Assembly (NCBI GenBank): GCA_017622815.1
Contig: JAGAQH010000019.1
Span: 1 to 59,028 of the forward strand
Direction of reading: 5' to 3'
Source of the DNA: Bacteroidaceae bacterium
Lineage (GTDB): Bacteria; Bacteroidota; Bacteroidia; Bacteroidales; Bacteroidaceae
Length of the DNA stretch: 59,028 nt
Shown piece after piece: positions 43,412 to 52,265 of the stretch (positions within the stretch are counted from its first letter, which is position 1; each line of letters starts with the position of its first letter). A program made the position numbers and the translations under genes. The notes beneath the pieces were generated by a model that searched no databases, was not told where the DNA came from, and was given only the letters and a program-made list of their open reading frames with translations.

Positions 43412-45460
43412 ATGAAATTATACACACAGGACATGCTTCAGATACTGACATCCATACACATGCCGATGGCATTGGTCACGGACCCCACGTGGGTGTTCTT
43501 CGTGGTACTGATGATTATCCTGTTTTCTCCCATCCTGCTCCGCCGTCTCCGCACGCCCCACATCATAGGCCTGATTTTGGCCGGTGTGATGATAGGCCAG
43601 CATGGCTTCAACATCATAGAGAGGGACAGGAGTTTTGAAATCTTCGGTCAGGTGGGAATATACTTCATCATGTTCCTGGCCGCACTGGAGATGAACATGG
43701 GCAGTGTGCACCAGTATGGGCGCAAGGGTTTTCTGTTCGGCATGATAACCTACTGCGTGCCGTTTGTCCTCGGTTTTCTGGCCGCGCACTATCTGCTGGG
43801 GTTCGGTGCCATCACGTCGGTCCTGCTCAGTTGTATCCTTGCCTCGCATACGCTGATAACGTATCCCATAGTGAGCCGTTTCGGTTTGTCGCGCCATCCT
43901 GTGGTTACCGTTTCCGTGGTGGCCACGGCGGTGGCCCTGTTCGTGGCCCTGCTTGTGCTGGCCATAGCGGTGGGTTCTTTGCAGGAGACAGACTGGAGGT
44001 TCTGGGCGTTCTTTACGGTGAAGTGCCTGGCATACGGAGCGTTCATCATATATGCCTATCCCAGGATAGGGCGCTGGTTCCTGCGCAGGTACGACGAACC
44101 GATAATGCAGTTCATCTTCATCCTTTCGTTGGTCTTCCTGAGTGCCGCCCTGGCGGAACTGGCAGGATTGGAGGGATTGTTGGGAGCGTTCCTCGCAGGT
44201 CTGTCGGTAAACAGGCTCATCCCCCGTACCTCGCCCCTTATGTCCTACATCCAGTTTGTGGGCAATGCCCTGTTCATCCCCTATTTCCTGATAGGCGTGG
44301 GCATGCTCATCGACCTTAGGGTGCTCTTCGGCGACCTGGATACAATATGGATTGTGGTGGTGATGGTACTGGTGGGCACGTTCTCCAAGTGGCTGGCTTC
44401 CTATGTCATGAGCCGCTTCTCCAAGGACCTGAAGGGAGGTTCCCTGCTTATGTTCGGCCTTACCAACGCGCATGCCGCAGGTGCTCTGGCCATAGTGATG
44501 ATAGGCACCGACCCGAAAGTGAACCTGATGGATGCCTCGGTGCTCAACGGCACGGTGATGCTGATACTCTTCTCTTGCATAATAAGCAGTTTTGCCACCA
44601 GCGAGGGAGCACGGCGCCTGGCCCTCATGGATACGGACACCGAGGAGAACCAGGGTGCATGGCACGGCAAGTGCCTGGTTACGTACAGCCAGCCGGACAG
44701 CGTGGGACTTCTGACCCAGTTGGCACTGATAATACGAAATTCCCGTATCCCCGACAGTCTGATGGGACTTACCGTCACTCTCAACGACTACGACGGGGAG
44801 GCGCAAGGCTACCGCGAGGCCCAGCGCATGCTGGAGGAGGCCACCTCGGTGGCATCGGCTGCGGAGGTTGACCTGAAGACCCTTTCGCGCCTGAGCACCA
44901 ACATAGCGGGCGGTATCCTGCACACCATACGCGAATACGATTGCGGTGAGGTGATGGTATGCCTTACCGACCGCACCACGGGCATGCCCAAGTCCAGCCT
45001 CGGACCGGTCATAGACCATGTGCTGGAGGGAACAAACCGCGAGGTCATGGCCGTGCGCCTTATTGTCCCGCCAGGCACGTTGCACAAGGTAATCGTTGCC
45101 GTTCCGCAGAAGGCAGAGTACGAGGCTGGCTTCTACAAGTGGCTGGAGCACGTCTGCCGTATGGGAGAGCAACTGGATTGCCAGTTGGAGTTCCATGCCC
45201 ACCCCGACACCATGCCCAACATAAAGAGTTACATGTGGCGCTACCATGTGTCCCTGCGTGCCGAGTACATTGAGATGGCCCTGTGGACAAAGATCATCTC
45301 TCTGGCGCAAAGGGCCGGTTCCGACGAGATGGTGGTATTCGTCAGCGCACGCCCCGGTTTCATCTCCTATAAGGGTTCGTTCGCAGGCCTGCCCCTGATG
45401 ATACACAGATATTTCAGTCACACCAGCGTAATGCTGCTATACCCCGACCAGTGGTCATGA
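43412..45460 (+). CDS. Kef/CPA2-type cation:proton antiporter with C-terminal soluble domains
   Basis: 682 residues from 43412, or 675 from 43433. The first 390 residues carry about 12 membrane helices with the CPA2 pattern ([50 protein letters not shown]). The C-terminal ~260 residues are soluble and contain two regions like universal-stress-protein domains ([24 protein letters not shown]...; [24 protein letters not shown]). It likely exchanges K+ or Na+ for H+. Its stop overlaps the LolD-like ATPase start by 4 bases, so the two are coupled. Confidence 0.9.
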   Translation: MKLYTQDMLQILTSIHMPMALVTDPTWVFFVVLMIILFSPILLRRLRTPHIIGLILAGVMIGQHGFNIIERDRSFEIFGQVGIYFIMFLAALEMNMGSVHQYGRKGFLFGMITYCVPFVLGFLAAHYLLGFGAITSVLLSCILASHTLITYPIVSRFGLSRHPVVTVSVVATAVALFVALLVLAIAVGSLQETDWRFWAFFTVKCLAYGAFIIYAYPRIGRWFLRRYDEPIMQFIFILSLVFLSAALAELAGLEGLLGAFLAGLSVNRLIPRTSPLMSYIQFVGNALFIPYFLIGVGMLIDLRVLFGDLDTIWIVVVMVLVGTFSKWLASYVMSRFSKDLKGGSLLMFGLTNAHAAGALAIVMIGTDPKVNLMDASVLNGTVMLILFSCIISSFATSEGARRLALMDTDTEENQGAWHGKCLVTYSQPDSVGLLTQLALIIRNSRIPDSLMGLTVTLNDYDGEAQGYREAQRMLEEATSVASAAEVDLKTLSRLSTNIAGGILHTIREYDCGEVMVCLTDRTTGMPKSSLGPVIDHVLEGTNREVMAVRLIVPPGTLHKVIVAVPQKAEYEAGFYKWLEHVCRMGEQLDCQLEFHAHPDTMPNIKSYMWRYHVSLRAEYIEMALWTKIISLAQRAGSDEMVVFVSARPGFISYKGSFAGLPLMIHRYFSHTSVMLLYPDQWS

Positions 45461-46110
45461 TAAAGATAGAAGACATAAGGAAGAGTTTCGGCAACCTGCA
45501 GGTGCTTAAGGGCATCAGCCTGGAGATTGGCAAGGGCGAGGTGGTGAGCATCGTGGGTTCCAGCGGTGCCGGCAAGACCACCCTGTTGCAGATCGTAGGC
45601 ACACTGGACAAGGCCGACTCGGGACGTGTCGTCATTGCCGGCGAGGACGTGACGAACCTCTCCTCCGACCGTATGGCGCGTTTCCGCAACAAGCACATAG
45701 GCTTCGTATTCCAGTTCCACCAACTCCTGCCCGAATTCACGGCGCTGGAGAACGTCATGATGCCTGCCTTCATAGCAGGAACCTCGCACAAGGAGGCCAA
45801 GAAGCGTGCCATGGAACTGCTCGACTTCATGGGGCTCTCCGAGCGTGCCGCACACAAGCCCAACGAACTCTCCGGCGGCGAGAAACAGCGTGTGGCGGTG
45901 GCACGTGCCTTGATGAACAACCCCGAACTGGTGCTTGCCGACGAACCTTCGGGCAGTCTTGACACCAAGAACAAGGAAGAACTGCACCGCCTTTTCTTTG
46001 ACCTTAGGGATAAGTTCGGACAGACCTTCGTCATCGTCACCCACGACGAAACCCTGGCATCGCTCACTGACCGCACCATCAGGATGAAGGACGGGGTGAT
46101 AGTGGACTGA
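45457..46110 (+). CDS. ABC transporter ATP-binding protein, LolD-like
   Basis: 217 residues. Start ATG at 45457 overlaps the antiporter stop (ATGA). Walker [13 protein letters not shown]-loop [21 protein letters not shown], signature [15 protein letters not shown], Walker [13 protein letters not shown] and H-loop VIVTHDE. It belongs to the LolD/MacB/FtsE group. No permease is adjacent; Bacteroidetes LolC/E-like permeases are commonly encoded elsewhere, so it may serve lipoprotein release. This is inference. Confidence 0.9.
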   Translation: MIKIEDIRKSFGNLQVLKGISLEIGKGEVVSIVGSSGAGKTTLLQIVGTLDKADSGRVVIAGEDVTNLSSDRMARFRNKHIGFVFQFHQLLPEFTALENVMMPAFIAGTSHKEAKKRAMELLDFMGLSERAAHKPNELSGGEKQRVAVARALMNNPELVLADEPSGSLDTKNKEELHRLFFDLRDKFGQTFVIVTHDETLASLTDRTIRMKDGVIVD

Positions 46111-46322
46111 CCCTCCCCCTTACCCCTCCACAAGGGAGGGGAGTAGTTACAACCAACAATAAGGAGCATCAAGCAGTAGGGACACGGCATGCCGTGTCCG
46201 AAAGATAACAACGTATAACACAGGCGGACACGGCATGCCGTGTCCCTACAATATCAAAATCCTCTATTCCCCAGTAGTATAAACTCCCTCCCATACAGGG
46301 GAGGGTTGGGGAGGGGTCCTAT
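46111..46322. repeat. Nested inverted repeats with two palindrome copies
   Basis: The outer arms (ACCCTCCCCCTTACCCCTCC..., from 46110, and its inverse ...GGGGAGGGTTGGGGAGGGGT ending 46318) enclose two inverted copies of GGACACGGCATGCCGTGTCC (46180-46199 preceded by TAG, 46226-46245 followed by CTA). The whole interval between the ATPase and CvfB genes is thus a palindrome within a palindrome. No gene is present. Confidence 0.85.
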
Positions 46323-46326
46323 TAAT

Positions 46327-47163
46327 ATGAACATAAAATTAGGACAAATAAACACCCTCAGGGTGGTAAAGCAGGTTCCCTTCGGATACTATCTGGATGG
46401 CGGACGCATACATGGCGAGGTACTATTGCCGCAGAACGAAGTGGATGGCGACGTGGCCATAGACCAGGAAGTGGAGGTGTTCCTGTATCTCGATCAGGAA
46501 GAGCGCCTCATTGCCACCATGCGCAAGCCTTTGGCACAGGTAGGCGACTTTGCCTTCCTGGAGGTGGCATGGGTCAACAACTTCGGTGCTTTCTTGGGCT
46601 GGGGCCTCATGAAAGACCTCTTCGTCCCCTTCCGCGAGCAGAAGATGAAGATGGTGAAGGGGCAGAGCTACATCGTACACATTCATCTGGATGAAGACAG
46701 CAACCGCATAATGGCCAGCGCCAAGGTGGAACGCTATCTGGACCACGGCATTGCCCCATACCGCCGTGGCGACGAGGTGGACATCCTCGTGTGGCAGAAG
46801 ACCGACCTCGGTTTCAAGGTAATCATAGACAACCGTTGGGGCGGACTCCTCTACGACTCGCAGGTGTTCCGCGACCTGCGCACAGGCATGCGCACGCGTG
46901 CATATATAAATAAGGTGCGCGAGGACGGCAAGATAGATGTAACACTCACCCGTCAGGGTCAGGAAGGTGTGGCCGACTTCAGCGACATCCTCCTTTCCTA
47001 CCTCCACGACCACGGCGGCCATTGTCCCTTGGGCGACAAGAGTCCTGCCGAGGACATTGCCCAGACATTCAACGTCAGCAAGAAAGTCTACAAGAAAGCC
47101 GTTGGCGACCTCTACAAGCGCCGCCTGATAACCATCACAGACGAAGGTTTGAGACTTGTGTAA
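46327..47163 (+). CDS. cvfB: CvfB-like S1-domain RNA-binding protein
   Basis: 278 residues of the CvfB/YitL family. The start at 46327 (MNIKLGQINTLRVVKQVPFGYYLDGG) matches the family; an in-frame upstream extension would translate repeat DNA. S1-like segments recur: GDVAIDQEVEVFLYLDQEERLIATM, FAFLEVAWVNNFGAFLGWGLMKDLFVPF and YINKVREDGKIDVTL. The C-terminus forms a winged helix (DIAQTFNVSKKVYKKAVGDLYKRRLI). Family members bind RNA and affect virulence gene expression in Gram-positives. Role here unknown. Confidence 0.92.
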   Translation: MNIKLGQINTLRVVKQVPFGYYLDGGRIHGEVLLPQNEVDGDVAIDQEVEVFLYLDQEERLIATMRKPLAQVGDFAFLEVAWVNNFGAFLGWGLMKDLFVPFREQKMKMVKGQSYIVHIHLDEDSNRIMASAKVERYLDHGIAPYRRGDEVDILVWQKTDLGFKVIIDNRWGGLLYDSQVFRDLRTGMRTRAYINKVREDGKIDVTLTRQGQEGVADFSDILLSYLHDHGGHCPLGDKSPAEDIAQTFNVSKKVYKKAVGDLYKRRLITITDEGLRLV

Positions 47164-47189
47164 GGAAATAGAGGCTGGCTTCTGTGCTG

Positions 47190-48611
47190 TCAGCGAAACA
47201 AATCGTCCATTGTCAGTTCATTGCGGACACAATCGCTATACATGTTTTTCTTCACTCCGAAAGTAGTTATGAAGGTGAGATGAAGTCCTCCACGGGTTTG
47301 AGTCTCTTCTTGAAAACAGCCAATTCGGTTGCGGAGCCGAGTCTCTTCTGCTTTGCTGATGCTATATGGAAATTCACTGTACTTTACCTCGCAGACATTA
47401 ACCAGGTTGTCGGCCCGTTCAATTATCAGGTCAATCTGTGCGGCAGGTTGACTGTGTTTGCTTCGCCAGGAATAGTATTCAGTGTGTATTCGGTCAATGC
47501 CAAGTGTTGACTTGATTTGTGGTATATGTAGCAGACACACGCGCTCAAAGGCCAGTCCCAACCATGAATTCATTCGGCTTGTCCCTATCATGTTGGACCA
47601 ATAGTGTTCGTCTGTTGTTGTCTTTTGTGCAAAGGTGTAATGGAATAGTGTAAAGAGGTCAGTGAGTTGGTAAAATTGTGCATTGGCCTTGATTTTCTTT
47701 TCTTTTACGTTGAAACTTCGGATGAAGTCGCAGTTTTTTAGATTTGTGAGCATTTTGCTCAGTCGTCCGTTGTTGGATAATTTTGCTTTGTTTGCTATTT
47801 CATCTCTGGATAAGCCTTGTTTGTTTTCCGATAAAACCTTAATAATGGATAGGTAGGAATCGGGTGATGCAAACAAGGACTTGAATAGACGGTCGTGTTC
47901 GCGACGCATTTCCCCGTCCTCCCCAAAAAATAGGCGGTCGATGTTTTGTGCAAGGCTGTTTTTTTTGTCGAGCAGACTATAGTAATATGGTACTCCTCCT
48001 AATACCATGTAGGTTTGCAGTATGGACAAACGGTTCCATTCAAAACCATATTCTTTGAAATAATTCTCTGTTTCTGCTAATGTAAATGGGCGGAGGTGCA
48101 TCTCGTGAGTAATGCGGTTGTGTAGTCCGCCGTGATTGTCAATGATGTTGTCTACCATCCACGAGGTGGCCGAACCGCAGACAATCAGCTTGATATTGCT
48201 GTGATGAGCAGCCCAACCATTCCAGAAATGGTCAAATGCTCTGATGAAGTCAGATTTGGTGGTGTCAAAGCATGGCAGTTCGTCTATAAAGATAATGCAT
48301 CGTTGACATCCGACCTTGTCTTCAAGCATTTGTTGCAGTATTCCGAAGGCCTGGTTCCAATCTGTGGGTATGTCTGTTCTGTCGTATCCGTATCTGCGCA
48401 AGGCTTGTATGAAGTTGAACATTTGTTCGCTCTTCTTGCCATTGATGGTTCCCGATACTTCAAAGGTGAATTCATTGCCCAACAGTTCGCGAATTAGGAA
48501 AGTCTTTCCTACTCGGCGTCTGCCATAAACGGCTATGAATTCAGCCTTGCCAGAACTCATATATTCTTGCAGGGCTTTTATTTCTTTATCGCGCCCGATG
48601 ATGTTGCTCAT
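47190..48611 (-). CDS. AAA ATPase with C-terminal DUF234 nuclease-like domain
   Basis: 473 residues, of the ATPase_2 / DUF234 architecture common as multicopy genes in Bacteroidetes and archaea. Walker A GRRRVGKT at residues 30-37, Walker B CIIFIDELP near 115, sensor-like CGSATSWM. A winged-helix region (LSRDEIANKAKLSNNGRLSKMLTNL) lies in the middle. The C-terminal DUF234 has IDLIIERADNLVNVCEVKYS, an Asp/ExK arrangement as in PD-(D/E)XK folds. Function unknown. It is convergent with cvfB (27 bp) and preceded by 53-bp repeats and a TATCTTTG box at 48635-48642. Lower GC than its neighbours suggests acquisition. Confidence 0.9.
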   Translation of the reverse strand: MSNIIGRDKEIKALQEYMSSGKAEFIAVYGRRRVGKTFLIRELLGNEFTFEVSGTINGKKSEQMFNFIQALRRYGYDRTDIPTDWNQAFGILQQMLEDKVGCQRCIIFIDELPCFDTTKSDFIRAFDHFWNGWAAHHSNIKLIVCGSATSWMVDNIIDNHGGLHNRITHEMHLRPFTLAETENYFKEYGFEWNRLSILQTYMVLGGVPYYYSLLDKKNSLAQNIDRLFFGEDGEMRREHDRLFKSLFASPDSYLSIIKVLSENKQGLSRDEIANKAKLSNNGRLSKMLTNLKNCDFIRSFNVKEKKIKANAQFYQLTDLFTLFHYTFAQKTTTDEHYWSNMIGTSRMNSWLGLAFERVCLLHIPQIKSTLGIDRIHTEYYSWRSKHSQPAAQIDLIIERADNLVNVCEVKYSEFPYSISKAEETRLRNRIGCFQEETQTRGGLHLTFITTFGVKKNMYSDCVRNELTMDDLFR

Positions 48612-48656
48612 GCTTTTTTGCCTTTAGTTTATCGCAAAGATAAGTATATTTTTTAG

Positions 48657-48781
48657 ATACTGTGTCTAAAGTGCCCCAAAAATCATCGTTTTAGACCATC
48701 TATCGTGTGATACCATGTCTAAAGTGCTGAAAAAATCATCGTTTTAGACCACTTATCGTGTAATACTGTGTCTAAAGCACC
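48657..48781. repeat. Two and a third 53-bp tandem repeats upstream of the ATPase gene
   Basis: Units at 48657-48709 and 48710-48762 and a partial one at 48763-48781. Each full unit holds ATGATTTTTG-type A-rich sequence between GTCTAAAGTGC and GTTTTAGACCA, an imperfect inverted repeat. The spacing ahead of the gene (46 bp) suits autoregulatory operators. A smaller gap to 48902 shows nothing else. Confidence 0.85.
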
Positions 48782-48902
48782 AAAACTTTTGCCAAAGCCG
48801 TTAACCCTAAATTAGACATAAGAGCGTGCCAGTTTCCCTATTGGAGCACTCATGTGTCAATACTATCAGTAGGGGAGTGGATTTATAGTTACAGGAGAAT
48901 GT

Positions 48903-49577
48903 TTACATCATCACCTCGTCCACCACGCAACCGTCGAAGAGGTTGACTATGCGGTCGGAATAGGCGGCATCTCGTGCCGAGTGTGTCACCATCACTATTG
49001 TTGTACCTTCGCGATGCAATTCGCGCAACAGCCCCATCACCTCCAGACCATTCTTTGAGTCAAGGTTTCCCGTAGGCTCGTCGGCAAGGATTACCTTGGG
49101 TTGCATCACCACGGCACGTGCTATGGCAGTACGTTGCTGCTGACCACCCGACAGCTGAGAGGGGAAGTGCTTGGCACGATGTTCAATGGCCATACGTTTC
49201 AGGGCATCGGTGATGCGACGCTTGCGCTCGTCGGCAGGAACTTTCATGTACAATAGAGGCAGTTCGATGTTTTCCTCTACGGTAAGTTCGTCAATCAGAT
49301 TAAAGCTCTGGAAGATGAAGCCCAGTGTGCCACGTCTAATCACATTGCGCTCCTTCTCGGTCAGTGCGCACATATCCTTGCCATCAAGGAAGTACTGACC
49401 ATCGGTAGGTCTGTCCAGCAAGCCAAGAATATTCAGCAGCGTAGACTTGCCACAACCCGAAGGTCCCATTATGGCTACAAACTCGCCCTGCTTTACCTCA
49501 AGGGAAACGTTAATCAATGCATGAGTCTCAACCTCTTCCGTGCGAAACACTTTTGATATACTATCAGTCTTAATCAT
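48903..49577 (-). CDS. ABC transporter ATP-binding protein, MacB-type
   Basis: 224 residues. Walker [13 protein letters not shown]-loop [20 protein letters not shown], signature [15 protein letters not shown], Walker [14 protein letters not shown]-loop [10 protein letters not shown]. It powers the adjacent FtsX-like permease encoded 75 bp upstream on the same strand. Its C-terminal 55 residues are nearly identical to those encoded by the fragment at 55013, so a second copy once existed. It lies downstream of the sigma-54 promoter at 52050-52067. Confidence 0.93.
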   Translation of the reverse strand: MIKTDSISKVFRTEEVETHALINVSLEVKQGEFVAIMGPSGCGKSTLLNILGLLDRPTDGQYFLDGKDMCALTEKERNVIRRGTLGFIFQSFNLIDELTVEENIELPLLYMKVPADERKRRITDALKRMAIEHRAKHFPSQLSGGQQQRTAIARAVVMQPKVILADEPTGNLDSKNGLEVMGLLRELHREGTTIVMVTHSARDAAYSDRIVNLFDGCVVDEVMM

Positions 49578-49617
49578 AATATTGTCTTGTTAAATTTTCT
49601 TATCTATTATCTAAACT

Positions 49618-49645
49618 CGCTAATCGCTCGTCGCTAATCGCTCGT
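49618..49645. repeat. Two 14-bp direct repeats between permease and ATPase genes
   Basis: CGCTAATCGCTCGT occurs at 49618-49631 and 49632-49645 in the 75-bp intercistronic gap. No hairpin with T-run is seen, so transcription probably continues from permease to ATPase. Confidence 0.7.
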
Positions 49646-49652
49646 CGCTCCA

Positions 49653-51968
49653 CTACGCCTTAATCACCATTGCCGGTTTTTCCTTGAAGCACATCTTCAC
49701 CTTGTAGGCAACAAGGATGGAGACAACGGATACAATCAGCACAATGATGCAGAGTGCAGGCATTACGCCAAGTGTTATTTGCTCGCTATATGTTTCAAGC
49801 CACATAGTCATCATTATATAGCCTATGCACAGACCCATGGCACTGCCAATGAATGTGATGAGGAGATAGGTGCGTAGGGTCTTGCCTAAGCATATAGAGT
49901 ATGTGGCACCGAAGATGCGACGGATGGCCAATGAACGGCGTTGGCGCTGAAGGTCGGCACTGATGAGTGTCAACAAACCGAAGAGTGCGATGCAGAAACC
50001 TATGGCAGAGAGAACTGAATATAGTTTCAGATAGTTCTGCTCCTTCTCGTAAGTATCAGATATCGTATCTCCAAAGTTGACCACACGAACAAGTCCGGCA
50101 TCCACATTCATGTCCCTACGACGCAACAGATCCTCCACGGCTGCTATACCTTCTTTCTCCCTGCCGGGATGGAAACTGAAGTAGGCAACATTTGTGTCCC
50201 AGTTATTATGATAATGGCTATAGGCAACCAAGTAGGGGTCTTGATGCATATTTATTGTACAAATATTCAGGATACCTACTGCTTCCAAACCATTTGGCAG
50301 AAAGGGATTCTCTGGTGTGATGCCAAAATACTTCGCGGTATTTGTAGCGAGCAAAATCTGGCCCATTTTCATTTCAAACTCCCCATCTGCATCTTTCCAT
50401 AGATTTGGCTTGATTTCGAATAGACGCATTGCAGCAGGAGTCAATTGCAAGGTCCACATATTCTTGTCAAATCCCTCAAAGGGCGTGACAGTATTTGAGG
50501 TAACATCATAAAACGGGGCTTGTACGATACAGGTGTCTACTGCTGCTATTGATGCAACTTCATGTGCAAATTCGGTGGAACTGACCAGGACCTGAGCTTT
50601 TGCATCAGTAGTTTTTATAGTGTAGACTTTGTGTGCATTAAATCCCAAGCCATCGTGGCTGACATACCTCAATTGTCTGCCACCATTCCACACCAGAAAG
50701 AGCAATAATACGCTGACGCTTATCTGCGTTGTTACAAAGATATGGTTCAGGAACGAGGATTTGCCTTGCGGTGCGCCATGGATAGCTTTCTTGTACTTTT
50801 TGTGTTGCAGATACACAGGTATTGTGCACAGAAAAATCAAGAGCACCACTATTGCGAACCATACCGTCACGAGCCATTGCATCACATCGCATTCCGGCAT
50901 CTGCATATACTCCAGGAAAGCTTTGTAACCCAGTTCCTGTATTATGCACGCACAAAATCCAACGCCAAGAAGTACCAATAGCACTTCGGAATAGATGCGT
51001 CGCAAGGTGTCGGTACCTGCACCGAAACTCAATCTTAGGCGATGCTCTGTCCAACGGCTTTCGGCATTTGTATTAAGCAATGCCAAGTATGAGAATGACG
51101 CAGATATGAGCAACAAGGCAGACAGTATAAGGAATATTCCAGGATACAAGGCTGCCTTCCAGAAACTGCTATTGCTCCACAACAGGTGAAACATTCTTAC
51201 TGGTACCAGTCTTAATGCTGCTACCTTCTCCTCCATATTCTCATTGTTCTGTTCTATCAATGCCATCAATGCCTTGCTATCTGTGGTCCTTGTAACAATC
51301 AATGCGGTATTGATTTTATATGTGTATTTACTAAACCATGTCACATTCTCGATCTTACGATATAAAAACGCCTGAGCACCTGTAATCATGCTTTCTTCTT
51401 CTCCTTTGACTATACCACATACTTTTGCCTGTATGCTTTTGTTATGGTCTTCTTCTAAAGTTATCTCTACCATAGTGCCCACCAAATCGGTTGTGCCATA
51501 CAGAACCTGTGCGGCTTGTTCGGAGACGACCACTTCACCTTCTTCTTGTACAGGTCGGCCGTAGATAAAATCCGCTTGTACCACATCAAAGAATTCGGGA
51601 GTTACCAATAGCACAGGCTTAGTCTGATTGGATGCACTATCTGTCCTTCCTTTTAATTTATTACCACTTAGTGATGCCATTGTAGCAATCATACCTTCAG
51701 GCATATTCTTTGTCAGTTCGCGTGCTTTTTTTACCGTAAAGAAATAATTGGATTGTGTGAGTCCTTCTGGTGTGTATGCTTGTAAAGCATATACATCGGC
51801 ATCGTCACCGATGCCATGTTCTTCGTGCGTTATTTCCCATATACCAGCAGCGGAGAATACGAAGGCGGCCATAGCAAACGACAATATGCCCACTATGAGG
51901 CAGGTCTGTAGCTTGTTGCGCTTGATGTGGCGCATGGCCTGAACGAAATTGATGAATAGTAACTTCAT
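49653..51968 (-). CDS. FtsX-like ABC transporter permease, MacB-type double domain
   Basis: 771 residues. The N-terminus MKLLFINFVQAMRHIKRNKLQTCLIVGILSFAM is a MacB-type start, followed by a periplasmic MacB_PCD-like domain, three membrane helices (about residues 270-390), a second helix and periplasmic domain, and a C-terminal FtsX block with three helices (QNYLKLYSVLSAIGFCIALFGLLTLISADLQRQRRSLAIRRIFGAT). Such transporters work by mechanotransmission to export peptides or lipoproteins from the periplasm. The substrate is unknown. It is the first gene after the sigma-54 promoter and enhancer pair, which ties it to the adjacent two-component system. Confidence 0.92.
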   Translation of the reverse strand: MKLLFINFVQAMRHIKRNKLQTCLIVGILSFAMAAFVFSAAGIWEITHEEHGIGDDADVYALQAYTPEGLTQSNYFFTVKKARELTKNMPEGMIATMASLSGNKLKGRTDSASNQTKPVLLVTPEFFDVVQADFIYGRPVQEEGEVVVSEQAAQVLYGTTDLVGTMVEITLEEDHNKSIQAKVCGIVKGEEESMITGAQAFLYRKIENVTWFSKYTYKINTALIVTRTTDSKALMALIEQNNENMEEKVAALRLVPVRMFHLLWSNSSFWKAALYPGIFLILSALLLISASFSYLALLNTNAESRWTEHRLRLSFGAGTDTLRRIYSEVLLVLLGVGFCACIIQELGYKAFLEYMQMPECDVMQWLVTVWFAIVVLLIFLCTIPVYLQHKKYKKAIHGAPQGKSSFLNHIFVTTQISVSVLLLFLVWNGGRQLRYVSHDGLGFNAHKVYTIKTTDAKAQVLVSSTEFAHEVASIAAVDTCIVQAPFYDVTSNTVTPFEGFDKNMWTLQLTPAAMRLFEIKPNLWKDADGEFEMKMGQILLATNTAKYFGITPENPFLPNGLEAVGILNICTINMHQDPYLVAYSHYHNNWDTNVAYFSFHPGREKEGIAAVEDLLRRRDMNVDAGLVRVVNFGDTISDTYEKEQNYLKLYSVLSAIGFCIALFGLLTLISADLQRQRRSLAIRRIFGATYSICLGKTLRTYLLITFIGSAMGLCIGYIMMTMWLETYSEQITLGVMPALCIIVLIVSVVSILVAYKVKMCFKEKPAMVIKA

Positions 51969-52049
51969 AGGATCTGTTGTTTTGGTTTAACGGTTATTGC
52001 TGTTCGTATCAAGGACACCGTAGTGCGGTTGGGCCTATGTATATACTCT

Positions 52050-52067
52050 TGCAAAAACCGTGCCAAA
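52050..52067 (-). promoter_or_regulatory. Sigma-54 promoter of the ABC exporter
   Basis: The reverse strand reads TTTGGCACGGTTTTTGCA: TGGCAC, five bases, TTGC, a near-perfect -24/-12 element (GG and GC 10 bp apart). Transcription should start near 52040, leaving about 70 nt of leader before the permease ATG at 51968. Confidence 0.85.
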
Positions 52068-52121
52068 CATCTTATCTGCTGATTATGCAACAGTTACAGC
52101 GTTATGCTGGTTCTCAAAACC

Positions 52122-52156
52122 GTGCGTCAGCGCACATCAGGTGTGCGGAATCGCAC
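52122..52156. promoter_or_regulatory. Paired GTGCG-N4-CGCAC sites, enhancer for the sigma-54 promoter
   Basis: GTGCGTCAGCGCAC (52122-52135) and GTGCGGAATCGCAC (52143-52156) are 21 bp centre to centre, two helical turns, and lie about 90 and 110 bp upstream of the predicted start. This is where an NtrC-type activator dimer pair binds. Identical half sites appear at 54959 and 55176-55210. Confidence 0.8.
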
Positions 52157-52164
52157 GAATAGCT

Positions 52165-52265
52165 TCCCGTTTTAATCCGACTCCGTCGTCTTGAATCTGC
52201 TCACGCTCGGTATAATCAAAGTAAACTTTGCCTCTACTCTCGCTTACTCGCAGATTTCCGTTTCC
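52165..52265. repeat. Dispersed composite repeat after the kinase gene
   Basis: CCGTTTTAATCCGACTCCGTCGTC, TGAATCTGCTCACGCTCGG, ATAATCAAAGTAAACTTTGCC and CTCTCGCTTACTCGCAGATTTCC reproduce, in inverse orientation, parts of 11465-11640 and, directly, 17043-17125. It ends immediately before the kinase stop codon. Confidence 0.75.

Noticed and set aside
43418-45421. A 667-codon open frame on the reverse strand
   Set aside because: It is a mirror of the antiporter gene and encodes low-complexity His/Gln-rich sequence.
43412-45460. KefB as a firm gene symbol
   Set aside because: CPA2 antiporters are hard to assign to a substrate by sequence; the C-terminus is USP-like rather than a KTN domain.
47190-48611. 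Antiphage defence gene
   Set aside because: ATPase/DUF234 genes are common and of unknown role; there are no defence partners nearby, so I make no such claim.
48657-48781. CRISPR-like 53-bp repeats
   Set aside because: The units are contiguous without spacers; they fit tandem iterons.
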